Shown here in pieces: positions 48,168-63,420 of a DNA stretch of 64,000 nucleotides. The DNA is from Neelides folsomi (lineage: Eukaryota; Arthropoda; Collembola; Neelipleona; Neelidae), in NCBI GenBank assembly GCA_034687125.1, contig JAQGBZ010000004.1:496001-560000 (forward strand), given 5' to 3'. The notes under the pieces are model-generated. The model worked only from the letters and a program-made list of their open reading frames with translations. It did no database searches and was not told the origin of the DNA. The stretch's first letter is position 1; each line of letters begins with the position of its first letter. A program made the translations under genes and the position numbers.

Positions 48168-51100
48168 TCAATTGAGCGAGCTGTACAAGGAATTGTGATC
48201 GAAATTCCTCGTCCACAACCATTGTCCATTTTCATCTTTGCGGTAAAATCTGGGTCGATTGTCGGGAAATATTGTGATTTCTGGAAATGGATGCTCTTGA
48301 ATGTGCTTCAATGTGCTTTTGATCTGAAAAACAAAACAAATAATTCAAACCCAGTTTAAATCAAGTAACTTTAATTAATTATTTACCAATTTAGTTAATA
48401 TAATTGATTTTAAATACTTACCTCATTGACTACATGTGGAGGTTCAACTTCAGGAGATGAGGATAAATGTTGAAGGATGAATTCATCAGACTCTTTTAAC
48501 ATGATGCTGGCACATCTCAGAGGTTCATAATGGAAAGGTCCAATACGGAGAAGACCATTATTAAAATCATAAATCTCTACAAGCTAGTAAGAAAACCAAA
48601 TCAATGAATTTCACTTTATCATTTAACACACCTATAAATGTTTAATATTATAATTATGTTAAATATTTTCTAAAATGTCATTTAAGCATACATGGTAAGG
48701 TCCTGAAAAGAGTCGAGCATGCCGAAGAGGAATATCAGGCCCTTTTTCTGGAAAGGTGGCATTGAAAATCTCTCCGGTCTTTGCATTTACACCTAATTAC
48801 AATTAAAGGGAATAACATTAAAATAAAATTAAGGTTTCATTAACATTCCCCTATTATTTATGATTTTTAGACCGACGATCACGTGCAAACCTATTTATAT
48901 TGCTCTTTAAAATTAATATTATAATTATTGAATTTAAAAGTAATTGAATCCGAAAGACCCTTGCACTCACCTACACCTAAAATAATAGGCCAAGGAATAT
49001 CTCCTCTTAAAATTGTATTCAATTCACCAACACACGCAGACACTAGATCTATTTCGACTTGTTGATTGTGGACATAATCTGAAAGAATAAAAATCAATTT
49101 CAATCAATTTAATTCTTAATCTCATAACAAGTAGATTAATTAATTAAATTAATTAAAACATTTTTAATTAAATTAACTTACGAAGGACAGCCTGAATGAG
49201 TTCTTCACTGTAACCTCTACTATCGCTGAAGGAACCAAACATATGCATTTGAATCGGCCCTTGGTCAAAATAACCGAGAGTCATATCTTGAAGTCTGGAA
49301 AAGGAAAAAAATAAACATTACATTAAAGTCTTTCTAAACTACACACTAAAGGTATAAATTTAATTGAGTGTTTGTTAACGACTTGAATGTCTTCATTAAC
49401 CTGTTGAGCATTGTTGAAATCCCGTCGACGCAAACTGACTCGAAATGACCCAGAGCAATTGCTCCAGTAGCTGAAAATCAAAAATTTCAAAAATCAATTA
49501 AATCTTCAACTAAAACATTAATGGAGTAAATTCAAACATCAGGCAGTAAATGTGTCATACGACTCATTATAAAATAAATATCTGTATTTGTATTCAATTG
49601 ATTTGCACTTACAAGGATGCCTCAGAACTATGGCCATACAAGTTGTACAATCATCAGTCCCGAGAATGTTGATGTTTTCTAAAAAAATAAAAAAATAATT
49701 GTTTATTGATCATTTTTAGTAAACATTAAGTTGAACGATATTAAAATAAGGGTTAAGAGTAAAAATAGAATTTACAAAATATCAAAGCTAAACAAGATTT
49801 ATTAATTTATTACATAATGATAAATGATTGATAATACACATGTGTCTTATTCATTATTTCCTCAAGATTAAAATTTCTCGGTGATTTATCAATTATCACA
49901 TAATGATAATTCTGTTTACACTTTTGTGTGAGTCAATAACAAAATACTAAAAATAATTTATCTATTGGAATATTAATAATGTTTGAACACCATTTCATAA
50001 ACAATGTTTGTATTTCCCATTTACGTCATTCCCTAAACCTTAAACATTGAATGTCAATTTATTGTTATTTTACTTATTCCCCTTTCAGACAGATATCTGT
50101 AAAAGTAACGAAATCAAATAATCAATCATATCATAACCCAAATCAACAGGTATTTAGCTCATTGTTACGAGGAATTTGTAAATGACAAAAGTCGACAATT
50201 GCCAATATAATCACGGCTATTGTTAATGGCTTTTTAATAACTTATGTTTTGCCAATTAACTCGAAGTATCTGCATTTGTACATTGTGTAAATTACATATT
50301 ACAAACTGTGTTTAGTTGAATCGCATTTGTTAATTTTATATTTACATTAATTTTGTATTCAAAACAAATGAGACATATTATCTGTATATGAGAAATATGA
50401 AATGGCTTTTCCGAATAAAATAACCCTTTACAAATATGTTCTTCTTGGATGGAAAATAGAAATCTAGAATAATTCAATAATTGAATGTAGACCTAAGCAT
50501 TAAGGAGAACGTAGGTATGTTCATGCTCAGAATGTAATTACGTCTAATCATAATCAAATTTAAAGTACATTACAACTCCTATTGCCCATTGTCAGTTAAG
50601 GAAACTCTCAATTTCACCATTTTCCATGCACGTATCCTGATAGATTAGAGGAGAATGTGTGCATGAGAAAAAATGAAATGAGGAAACGAATTTTCCTCTT
50701 TATTATTTCATACACCCATCATAAACATAATAAAGTACATTCACTAATATTCCCGTTAGTTTTACTAATTGCAATTTCAATTCAAAATAATTGATAGATT
50801 ACACTTATGGTTAATGATAGTAATGTTAATGTCACACAGTAAAGATAAAAACTGGTAATTTAAGATAGACGATAAATTCATTCCAATATTAACTTCACAT
50901 AATGAGTAATGTAATTCTAGATTAAAAATTATAAAACCCTCGAATTATAAAAAGCAATGTAAAGATTAAAATAATAAAATCATTTAAACTAACATTAAGT
51001 ATCAAATTAATAAAATGTCCTTAAAGAATCTTGTAAGAATATTTTACTTATGGACAAGAAAATTATGTTTATATTAAATTCAGTTAAATGTTAAATATAA

Positions 51101-51365
51101 TTAAAAGTGATTGATAGACACAAACAACTCAATCAGACGGAATAATGTTGAAAAAAAGGTAAAAGTGTGTTGACTTACTATCATGGGGTCCACAGACGGC
51201 AAACTCTCGCTGTGACACGTAGAGAAGTCCCATGGGCCCAATAACTTTTGGGAGTGCACTCACAAAAGCCGAACCTCCATCTCTCAAGTTCGGTGCGATG
51301 TGGTAAAGAGTCCGGGAGTCGTTGGGAATTTCTTCTACTTTGATGCCTCCGATTAACAACACCAT
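48168..51365 (-). CDS. NTAN1: Protein N-terminal asparagine amidohydrolase
   Basis: Exons in transcript order: 51365-51179, 49678-49613, 49470-49401, 49294-49182, 49078-48971, 48792-48692, 48583-48422, 48323-48168. All borders are GT/AG with matching phases; the product is 320 aa (human NTAN1 is 310). The enzyme deamidates N-terminal Asn to Asp in the Arg/N-degron pathway, in the cytosol or nucleus. Landmarks shared with human NTAN1: GPMGLLYVSQREFAV, ILGTDDCTTC (Cys76, matching the human nucleophile Cys75), GSFSDSRGYSEEL, VSACVGELN, LLRIGPF and the SSSPEVEPPH block. No signal peptide. The start Met at 51365 matches the family start (MxLL). A possible 5' untranslated intron acceptor (TTTACAG) lies about 20 bases upstream. 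Confidence 0.95.
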
Positions 51366-54300
51366 TATTATGTCTTACTTTGTCTGTAAAGAACAAATCC
51401 AATCAATTCTCACTTACTCACAATGTCACAATTCTTTCTTTTAGCCAAATTAACTCAAATAACACAAAATACTCAAATAATTCAATTTTGCACAAAAATC
51501 CCACAAAACACCTCAACTAATAATTTTATTAATTGATTTGATAACATTATTTTGGTTTAATAATTCATTAGTTGATTCAATAATTGGTATAAAAGTTGAT
51601 TTAATAATTGATTTAATAATTGTAAAGGATTTTGGTAAATTGTTTTATGAATTTAATATTATAAGTGTTGGAGCACGAGCCGTCACGGAGCGACCAGACA
51701 AGACCAGACCAAATACACAACTACCATCCAACACGAGTTGTCCCTAGAGGAAAAGGGAGAATTTGGACAAGTTTCGTTCCCCGGAGTGCACCACCTTCTT
51801 TCTTCCCTCTCCCTCCACCACCGAGATTCATTGAAAGGTGGATCCTTAAATGAGCGCGTGGGATGGGATGTCAGCCGGGGCAGACTCGGACGTCTCGGGA
51901 ATGAGATCTTTTAACCATATAGGGGAGAATGGGAGACCAAGGAGTTTCCATTGTGTAATTGTGTCGGGTCTATAGGAAGTCCCTTCAAATGCCTCTGGAG
52001 ATTTTATGAACCTCGCTCAGACTCCCCTGCTACTCCAATGGGCTCGACTTGGAAATTACACAAATGTCCATAGTTAATTCGTCCACTCCACCAAAATTGT
52101 TTCTCCCAAACACTCCCAACAATTCTCGAAAAATATCTCGCTCGCTGTCACGGTCAAACATTGTTGGTCGCCTTTCGACACGAACTCGTAGAAAAAAAAT
52201 AAACCCTCCTTCCTTACAGATCATGAACCAATCTCTTCATAAATAAATACCATAAACCATGCCAAGATAATCCTAATCTTATGATGATTATGTAACTATC
52301 TGTATTTATACAAAAGTATCATGCAATTCATACAAAAGTATTTGCATTTATACAGTCTGTATGGTATTTACCATATACAAAAGTATCATGCAATTCATAC
52401 AAAAATATCAGAATGAAAAACCTTTTTTGTAAAATATTCAATTAGAAAACGAAAATGCAGGTGGTACTCAGAAATTCATTCTTCCATACAAACCAATGTA
52501 TTTATGCAGGTTGTACTTAAAGCATTAAATGAAACTGAATACAAGTGCACAGAAAATGCATTAACCATTTATGTAGGTACCATATACAGTACATGTATGT
52601 ATTTGTATGTTATATAATAATGCTGGCAAAGGTCCGAAAGGATCCAAAGAGTCTCAAAGAGATGTTTATGGTTCGTGCGTACAAAAGATTGACAAAAGAG
52701 TTTAAGTGTCAACTCCTCTCTTCTCCATTTGCCCATGTTAAATAGAAGGGTAGATGGAGAAAATGAGGTTTGGCCGCCGTCAAGTGGTTATTGAGTGTAT
52801 TCAGGGTCCACCTGCGCTCCTGAAACTCCAAAAGGCCCTCCTGTTGTATGGCAACAAGTGGTGATTGTAAGTTAATAGTTAACCCTTTTTTATTCTCTTG
52901 CCAAAGAGTCTGGATGAAGGGAAAGAGTCTGGATATGAAGGCAAGGGTGCGGCATTGGAGAAGGCTCTCTCTGAATAATTCACTCCCAGATCCAACTGTC
53001 CATTTTCTCCATCCTCGAAGATCCTCATGAGATCCTCTTGAGATAGGTGATATATTAAGGAATGGGATCTCTTCCCTATAATCTGGCACAGGGAGGGAGA
53101 GTACAGGTGCCTTTGGAGAGGAGAAGACTCTCCCTCCTGGATCCAGAGGAACCTTCAGGGGATTTCCCACCAAATATTTCAAATACTTCCTTTAGCTCTC
53201 CTTCATCATGAATCCATGAGTTCCGTGAGTTTCAAGAGTTCATGGTTTCATGAGTTTCATGATATCTACCTTTGGGCTGGGAATCTGGGAAGGTCCGGGA
53301 GAATTCGGGAGGGAATCGCAATCACACCCTCATTATCTCCACATTCTACGCCGCTCTTCCCTCCATTAGCGTGGTTGGGGAAATGGAGACCATCAAATAA
53401 ATTAAGGTTGAAACCCAATTATTAATACTACCGCATTCTTTGAATGGGAGGAAGAAGGATTTGGTTGGGATATTCATTACACATTCGACTCCTTTTACGG
53501 TTCCTCTTATTAACCAACTCCCCAATATCCACACACTCAAATTACTCCTTCAATTGTTTCTACCGAACCCCTTCCGTCTCCGACCTTTTTTCCTATATTG
53601 TAAACTCACCAACTAAACTCACAATTCGGTCAACATAAGACTATGCCCGGAATAAAAATCAACTCCTTAAAACACATCCTCTTATGGTACATCCTAAAAA
53701 TCCTAATAAATAATATTATATATTAGGTATAGAAGCAATTATTATACAATATGAATATCAGAGTGTAAACTCATAAATAAAACGTCATATTAAGTACCAT
53801 ATGTACATATGTACGTAATGTATGTATTCTATGTATGTATGTAAAGTTCTTGAATGTGTTTGCTATCCATAGTTAGAATTTGTAAAGGAACAAGCAACCC
53901 TTAATAAAGTCAAATCAACATTTTCATTTTAATACACAAGTTGGGAACAAAAGCATGTTGTGAAGCATTGTGTGAATATGTTTATCTCTTAATAAAAGCG
54001 GAAGAATCCAAATCCTCCTTCCCACGACACTTCCACCCAATTGAATTCAATTGGAACACAATGAGAATACATAATAAAATAATAAGACCCAATAAGTAAT
54101 TTACCATTTGAAACAATAAAGTCCACACGAATTCATTTAAACCAGTCTCATTTGACTCTCTGTCAGATCCTGTTACTCATCATCATCTCTCTCCACTGCG
54201 TGTGGTAGGATCAGGACACACTCCATTCAACTTTTAATTTATGATGGAGGGAATGTTGGAAGTTATGCATAATGTAATAGATAGAACAGAAAGCGTCGAA

Positions 54301-57300
54301 GACCGGAAGCCGCCTCACTCCTGCTCCATTCCCTACTTTTTTGCCTTCGGAATAATAATGGCAAATTGCGAGGGCTCAAAACTCACCTTTGCGGCCTATC
54401 GAGAGAGAGCCGAGTCCCACTTTAAGAACCATTATTATTATTACTCACTACTTTGATTGCAACTACACATGCTCGCCTCTGTTTCATATATACATACCTG
54501 TACTTATTGTTAAAACGATCTCATATACAGGTAAATCATAAAATCTACTAAATTCATGTATAAGATTCATAAGATTTGTAAAATTACAAGATCTTATTCT
54601 TACAATGATAAAGTTTGTTCCACACGGAATTTACAAAGTTTTATAAAGTAAAAGGTGATGTATGGAGATTCGCGGCTTAAAAGCCCAAACTTCCTCAGAC
54701 CGCAACAACTCGTCAGATTGTAATTTTCAAACCGATCTAATTGCTTCGCTTGCTTCAATGCTTCATTCCTCTGACTGTGAGTCTGAGTCCTCTGTTCCTC
54801 CAAAACACATTTTAACGAAGAGAAAGAAGAAATGAGGAATGGTAAGAAAACGTAACAAGTAGTTTGACAACTTTTTCGACTCTCCCCATTACCATTAAGA
54901 AAGAACTTTGCCATTTAACTCACTCAACTCCAATGTGTATTTCCCGAGGAAGAAAGATCAGACCTCTCCGCCCTATCCCTCTCATGTTGAACATGAGTTA
55001 AATTGAGCAGACCTTTAGCTTTCAATCCTCTCTGGGCTCCGTGGAGGCATTTTGCATGGACCTCAAAGAGTAGAGAGAAATGATGATGATGATGATATGA
55101 TACAATTTTCTAAAGTCGTTAAGCCTCAACTCAAATTCTTCATCAACTCCATCATCATCATCTACTCAAAAATTTACCCCGAAAAGATATGAAATAAGAA
55201 ATGCATCTACAATCTTACAATAAGCAATTCTTAATATACCAATCTTAATATACTAATATACCATACATAATATACTTACTGCACATGCTGTACTTATATG
55301 TATATAAAATATAAGTTACAATATATGATACATTATATCTTAAATATTTTTCCAAACCAGGATGAATTATTAAAAGTTAAGAATTCAGAAAGTGAGAGAT
55401 TTGACCATTTCTCTTTCTTCATATTTTACAGATCATTGAATAAGGAATTGAGATGGGAAAGGTCTTGGAAAGGAACATCTCTCACTTGTCAAGATCTTCA
55501 CAAAGGATGTGGTCCATTAAGAAAGGGCGTTTTTCGGCAAAAGTTGTAGGAATTGACTGATCTGCGGAAATAGGAGGTGGGAAGGAAGAAGAAGAAATGG
55601 CGGTTCGATGAACCTCAACGGTCGAGGGCAAGGTGAATATCGTTCTATTGTATCCATTGGGAGCTGAAGACCTGAAGTGAAGTAGTGATCGTCCCCTCAT
55701 TCTGATTCCCGAACAAAATGGCATACGGCTCTCGTGTGCCATTCTAACTGTTTGCCTCCGGCCTCCGCCCACCACGACCTTTTACCTCTTGCTCGGCTGG
55801 CAGGTTGCTTACTCCCTCCGACTCTCTGCTTTCAGCTTTAACTTCAGCATTACTATCCTTAACTTACTATCCTTATTGTATTCCTTATAGCTTTGGCTTC
55901 AGCTTCAGCTCCCTGGACTCTCCTGCCCATAAAGAATTTGGAGGGCATCAATCAGCCTCCTTGTGCTAATCTCCCCTGATCCGCATCTTTCAATCAAACA
56001 CCATAACTGAATAGGCTCACAATACGCTCCACGACCGGATTCCCCCACCTTCACATTTTCCAAGCCCTCAGCCTCATGACTTGACTAATATGACCAATTC
56101 CTCTGATTTATTTCCTTCTTATTCTCCCCTCTGGCCCAAACTCCTTTTCCAGCTCAAGAATGCATAAGTCTTCAGAGGAAAAAGGACAATCCAATGAATC
56201 ACCCTCCATACCACAGAACATGACTCCTTCACATTCATACGCAAATTCAGAGACAAGACTTCATGAATCCAAAAGCCAATCTGACATGTGTAAATGTTCC
56301 AAAGTTCAATTTCACGATTCACGATGAGGGAGATCAAATCCACATACTTTTTCATAATAATAAGCTCAAATACTAAATAGCCATTTATTCCTAAAAGTTT
56401 CTTCATAGCATCGAGCTCAAACTTTATGAACCGGAAAAGAATGGAATTTTAATGTTATTATTATTAGATCATATCGATCTAAGTAATGTATGAATTATAC
56501 ATACATAGTATATTAAATGTACATAGTGGTGATGTATTGGAATGATTTGCCAATTTGATCAGCTCAATGAAAAGAACAATAGGGAGCTGAAATAAACCAA
56601 TTAACTCGAGTCATTAATTCCAACTAATTAAATGAAAACAGTAAACAATGTATCATTTACATGGAGTGACCCTTCGTATCTAACAGAACACTGAAGAGAT
56701 CCATCAAACGTGAAGTGCTATTCACATTAAAGAAACTCATCAGTTCTTCTTCATCAATTGAATGCCACAGCTCCTCTTTCAATTTCTTATCGATCGCCAA
56801 TCATCAATGTAAATAATAGTTTAAAAGCATTCATTCAACACCTGTTGTATATTAATTTCATATTCAATATTCAACTTCCTCAATCAGTCATTCCATCAGA
56901 GATAAACTAATCCCGGCTAATAAAGTGTCAACACGGAAGAATAACTCTTCATATACAAATACTGATATAAATTAAAATCTCTAGTTTATTTAAGATTTAA
57001 ACGCCATTAAAATCTCAAAACCTTCAAAAATACAAATCAAATATAAATATTATTATTCCCATAAAATCCCCAAAATACATCAGTAAATAACAATATTTTT
57101 TTGAATGTTAACCGGTATATACTAATCGGTATGATTACTTACCGGTGATAAAAAATTAAAAATTCTAAAATCCACATAATGGAATAAAGTATCATGTAAT
57201 ACAACATTACAAGTTGTGGTGTCGTGAAGAGTTTAAGCATTAGAGTAAAGAACCCTTTGTAATCTTTTGCTAATTGATGGTTTCAAATAAACTTTCCTCA

Positions 57301-60300
57301 AAACGCATACTTTTCATGGGATATAAAAAACCGAGAGATTCTTCTCACACCATCCCGACCCAATGCCGTGATTTTTTACATCCAACGAAAAAACAAATGC
57401 CGAGAAACCGAGATCCTTATCTTATTACACAAATTATACACATACGATCATGTTTGATCCTTCCCAAAACTTATAGTAAACTCCCACTTGAGAAAAAGAT
57501 CCATATTTATCCAAAAGGAAGGAAAAGGAGTCAAAATGAAGGAGGACCAAAAAGGTGAGTTGATTAAAGCCTAACTTCTTCCGTACTTCTTGACGTGCTT
57601 CTTTCTCCCCTCCCACATTGATTTCCACGAAGAAAGATAAATTTTTAATGATCGAATTCCTTTAATCGCCAAGATGAAAAAACCTTAAATGGGTTGAAGA
57701 ATTCGTTCGAAGAATTAAATCGTAAGGGATTCCTTTCCATCTAAATGATCCCAATGTTCTCCAAATTTTATACCTAACCTATTACTATTCTTTTCTTATA
57801 GCTAATGTTATAATAATTATGAGGGAAATATAAAGATTAAGTAAGGGGTATCATAAATGTATTCTCATACTTGCGGAGAAATGAAAAGACCTAATCGTGG
57901 GAACCCATCAGTTTTCAGTTCATTAGGCCTATTACGAGTCCACACATTTCCAGAATCGTGTCTCTCTGCCCTTATTAGAACCCTTTAATGATGGATTTAG
58001 AGGGTTGGGAAAGGAGGAAGATAACAGAGGTTTGAGCTCTAAACACCCTTCAACCCCTCCCACCCCAAAACCACACACACATATCGATGTGATGTACATC
58101 ACCCGATCCGAATCTTGTGCTTATTGTAAGTGTAAGGTGTGCACACATCGGATTTAACCTAAAGGTAGAAATTTTATTTATTTATGTTCTGTCTTTAACT
58201 TCAAAAATGATTATTAACAAAGGTAAAGTCGTGAAAAAGGGGACTTGCCAATAAATTTATGAGGGTAACTTTCCCTCCCCCGAACCGAAGTAAATAGGCA
58301 TTTAGGTCTTATTATCTAACTATGTGATCATTTGTAAAGCCCTTAGTCTGAAGAACTGGACATTATGGATAAGGGCATGAAATGGACATCGTAGAATTAA
58401 TTCTCTTCGGCCATTCACTTTTTAATTACTTTATTTTTCGAACCCCTGGAGTGCAAAAGTACATAGATCAGGGGAGGAGACGAGTCATAACATTACAACC
58501 AACTACTTCATCTCCAAATACAGACCTGGATGAGTTTTGTATAATGCTACATAATACAACTACTCACATACACATACAGATAGAAAATATTTTTGTAAAT
58601 ACCATACATATTTTTAATATAGGAAAAAGAGGAATCCAAAGAAGCCTGAAGAAAAATACATTTAATGCGAAGAAAAAGGATATGCAATTTTGGAAGAGTA
58701 AAAAGAGTTAATCCATAATGCTTTCAAGCTCAAAAAGCCCTGGTCGTCTCCAATGAGCAAAAAAATCAAAACCAATAAAGGTAGGCAATAAGCAGTAAAA
58801 TGAGAATATTTCTCCTAAGAGCTTTTTCCCTCGCTCTTCCCCGAGAACCTCAATTGAATAAAGGAAGTTCTCGGGCTATGTGAGTTGTAATGAGCTCTTC
58901 CCTCCCAAAGTCTCCCGACGACTCTTCATAATCCAATTCCCCCCTCAAATGGATGGACACTCGATTGAGTTCTTGTACAAATGTCTTACTTCTTTCCTAA
59001 ATTGAAGGGTTACCTTTTTTGTTTTCCTCTCAATTGCCTTTTCTCGTGTTCCACTTCCACCCATTCTACAAATCTCGTCCTTTCTCCTTCATTTGAGAAA
59101 AATGGTTCTCTAATCATGATAAACCCTTTCAGGGCCCAAAAGGGTTGAACATCATTAAAACACATGGTAGGACCTTCGTCACTTGTTACACTCCATTATA
59201 AACATTATGATTATATTCATACAACACTTTTAACTTTAAGCCATCTATGATTTATATTACATTGGAATAATTTAAACTATTCTATGGTATAATATACGAA
59301 CGAATATAATATTTATATGTATATTGTTCGTATAAGTTAAATATGTATTTGAGTTATATATTCGTACGAAGTCACTCATAGTTGGGAAGAAGTGGAAAAA
59401 AATGTTGGGACCAAATTCATTGCGTCACATTTTGAGACGGACCATCTAGAACATGGATTGGACTTCAGGACCGATCTGGTTGTTAATAAATCTGTCAGAA
59501 AGAGCAGGGAAATGACCCAACTTCCACGCCCTGGCTCCTACTTAAAAATCCAACTGTGACAGTTCACTAATAGCGATTATTAGTCCCATAAACTCTCAAA
59601 CCCGAAGTCTCTGGAGGGGAGACTCCGAGACCCTTTAATAGTCCCTTATATAAACCTTCTAAAAGTATGGTAAGTCGTATATGACTGAATGTGAGTAAGC
59701 ATACGACTTATACCCAGAAGTGGAGAAATGAGTTTATGAGTTCTCATATGCTCCCTCCGTTTGTCTTTCGACTCCAATTCTTCCTTCGCTCCATAAAAAT
59801 GAGAGCAGAAGGAGAAGTTTGCTTTTTTAAACTCCAACCATAATCCAATGGTCTTTTGACTGTCACGAAGAGTTCCCATGCTTATAAACGTCTCATAATT
59901 TACATTTTATCCCTTTCCTCACACTTGACTTCGTTTCTCCCTTGAGGATCAAGCCACCTTACAATTCATATTCTCACCCTGCTCACTTCGAACACTTCAA
60001 ACACTTCAAAGTGTCAAAGATTATGATTTTACTAGTTTGAATATTTATTATGCAAGTTGTCAAAGTTGAAACAATTCTCTTTCCCATCGTGTTAAACAAC
60101 GTTTAAATTCATTTACCATGAGAAACTCATTTCTCTTGTGAATGGCAAAGATGGTTAGAGGACTTAAAGGGTTACTAAATTAAGCTATGTAGGGAGATCT
60201 TAAATATGTCAAATATCTATTATACCTACTAACCTAACTTAACCTGATACTTATTCAAATATGTACCTACAAATATGTAGAATAAAAAATATAAAAGGTT

Positions 60301-63300
60301 CTATGTGAGAGTTCAAAAGAGTATTAAAAAATTGAATTTGAAATGCGATATGGAAAATTAATTTTTGGCCCTTTTTAATATTATGCTACTTTCCTCTTCC
60401 ATCCCTCAATCAAAGTAGAAGGAAGATTCTCTTGAGTTGAATCTTTCTCCTTGTATTATTATTAAGTCCGCCCACAATCAAGGGATAAAAAATGATTGTG
60501 GAAACTGTGAGGGATTATGCCTGCGTTGTGTATGATTGAAATGTAGTTAATAGCAGAAGAGAGCCCCACGACCCGCCCGCCCATTAGATGAGCATTTATC
60601 AAAACTAAATGGCCACAATGAGCTCGGGACGAAGACCCAAAACCCCTTCAAACCAATGGCTATAATTTACCGCAATAAATAATGGAGGGACGAATGAACG
60701 TCTTGCAAAAGAAGACTCCTTAAAATCCTAATAACTTACATCAAAAAACAATGTTGTTTTCCAAACTTTGTAAAATCCCTTCACAATGCAAAGGCCAACA
60801 AAAGAGCCAGAATTTACAGATTGATGAAGATGAGAATTATTTAGATAAAATCTTCATGAAAAATCATTACATATCTAATATCTGTAAAATTTATCTATCT
60901 TTGAGGAAATCGAACCAAATGCTCAATTTGGATAATTCACACTCGAAACTCAACGATTGGATCGTTGGTCATAAAGTACAATAAGAACTCAATAGTCTCC
61001 AATTCCACACACCTAAAGAAACCCTCCAATTCATGACTGTCGGGACTCAGACTTGGAATTGATGATGATGAACTGAGAAAGGCAAACGGAACTTGGCTTA
61101 ACTTGGCAAAAGTTAAACACGACCACGACCTGAAGGCAATGAATAAGTATTACTCCCATGCTTGAACTCATTAGTTCTCGCCATGGATAAATGGAAAAGG
61201 ATTGCTAAAGATTCAGCCCATCTTTTACATCCAACACATTTCAAACATCTTCCCTTTAGAAAAAAGCACACGCTAGGTGAGCTATGGATCATTAAAGAAC
61301 ATTATTAGCTCCACGAACGGCTTATTGCACTGTGAACCTCGCATAGTTAACTTTGCCCAATTCAAGAAAATTCTATTTTCCAAAATATTTCAAAATATTC
61401 CAAATTATTCTAATTGAAAAAAAGCAAAAACCTTGAAATTGTCTTGAAATTTAAAATTATTAATTTTTAAAATATTCCAACATATGCACATTGTAAATGA
61501 TAAAATTCCAAAAGATATTCTAATAAATTCTAATAAATATTAATACGAGTACTCGTACATAAATATTCCCAATAAATATTCTTTATACGATCTATGAAAA
61601 TGAACAGAAATCCTATAGAGTAGAAAGGCAAATGATATGAAAGAATAATGATGAAGGAATGATTGTATGAAATATGTAAATATGAAAATATCTGATGAGA
61701 TTGCTTAGCAAATTGATTCCAAAGGACCACCGTTCAAGAAGGTTCGAATGAAAGGGATAAAAGGGTATCTTAGATCAAAAGATCTTTGTGACAAATTGAC
61801 AACAAAGGCCCATTCTCGTGTTGTGTCTCTTGATCCTTGTTCTCCTAACTCATTCAATGCCCAGTGTGAAGCCGCGTAGAGGATGAGCACACACAATGGG
61901 GAAAATGAAAATGCAATGAGCCGTGAATGGGGTGAGACAAGAAGGAGGAAGAACACGACCGGGAGATCTCCGGTCCTCCAAGATGGGTCGCCGAAAGTGG
62001 CGATCCAAACAACATTAATAACATCCTGTCTCGTCCCACATCGTCCCTTTTGGCTCGTGAATGGATCAAACATCATTTCTCGAGTATCTCTTATAATACA
62101 ATATAATATATGTAAATACCTTACATTATAAATACTGACAGTATCATATATACATATATATTTATGTATTTAGAAAGAAGGTGTGGATGAATGAGCCAGC
62201 AGAAAGAAAGAATGTAAGGATTACAAGGGAGCATATTTAGTTATAATACATACACGAGTATCATATAATATTAGTATGTATGTAATATGTACATATCATC
62301 CTCTCTTCACACTATCATCTTTGAATTAGCATTTGAAAGCTTTGAGTGTGGGGGCCAAGAGGAATATATTTAATATTAATATTACATACATTACCTTCAG
62401 TCTCGATACGATTAATAATACAAGCCCAATCAGGTCCCCATCTCCTCCTCATGAATCCCTTGTTCATAATTCATAACTCATGTAAGCTTACACACTAGGA
62501 GAGAAGATGCGAGCAGGAAAGGGCCATTGTGGCTAAATGGTCTTACTAATAATAGAGAAAGGGGATAGATCATATTAGAAATACCAACTGCTCAACTGGA
62601 GTCTATTCATCGAAGGCCTAATCGTTCACATCGGGGCATTCATTCGATTAACATGACCATTACCTTTATAGAGCTCCTTTTTTGCTTCTTTTTCCCTTAA
62701 CAATGGAATGGTTTTTATTTATTGTTGATCACACTGAGCTTCCACCTAACTCAATCCCCATCACTCTTGAAAATCACTGTCTCGTCTCTGCCCCGACTCG
62801 TTTCCTGACAGGGAAGAAACTTTGACAAGATATGGTGAGCCATGCAAATAACATTGGATTACAAAACTCTGTACCAATCAGGTGCAAAAATTATTGATGT
62901 GCAAAGGATGCCTGACAACACTTGGGTTCTTTTAACATTCTCCGCCCCACCCATTCCAATCCAAATGAAATCACCACAATCATTTTATTTAATTTTTAAT
63001 CGTAATTGAAAGATATCTTAAAATCCTTAAAAACTTAATCTTACTTTTATAGGAGGATAAAGACAAAACTATAATAATGAAATACAAATTATTTTAAAAT
63101 TTAATTCTAAAATAATAAAAAGAGTGGAACGATAATAACGATTAGTAAATTAAAAATTGATAAATAATACATTGATTAATATTATCGATTAGATTTAAGG
63201 GAGTTATGTTAAGATTCATAGTTAGGACATTTAGTAAGTTTGTTTGAATCTTATCTCTTAATTAGTGAAAATATATTTAAAAGTAAATGTACTTAAATTC

Positions 63301-63420
63301 TTAATCAATGTTTCAGATAACGATAATTAATATAGCTGTCCAAATTAGTCATCATTATACTAAATATTAAATTATGAATAAATATAGAGTACAAATCCGT
63401 ATGTTGTGTTATATAGAGAT
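51366..63420. other. Long gene-free region
   Basis: AT-rich sequence alternating with less AT-rich blocks (about 51650-52100, 52700-53420, 54100-56100 and 61700-62080). Those blocks give open frames up to 157 codons (53182 to 52709, minus), but no domain, signal peptide or splice structure could be supported. A short TGATGATGA microsatellite lies at 55080. TTAGG-like traces (CTAACCTAACTTAACCT) lie near 60230. ATAC/GTAT patches are frequent. Confidence 0.4.

Noticed and set aside
49079-49103. Extension of the 70-codon minus-strand ORF upstream of NTAN1 exon 5
   Set aside because: The extension lies in the intron. The acceptor at 49079-49080 gives the phase needed to join exon 4.
52709-53182. 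157-codon open frame on the minus strand
   Set aside because: It lies in a less AT-rich block where long chance frames are expected. It has no domain, signal peptide or plausible splice partners, and other frames there are open too.
61705-62076. 123-codon minus-strand frame overlapping frames on both strands
   Set aside because: Several frames are open at once, which points to composition rather than coding. No recognisable motif.
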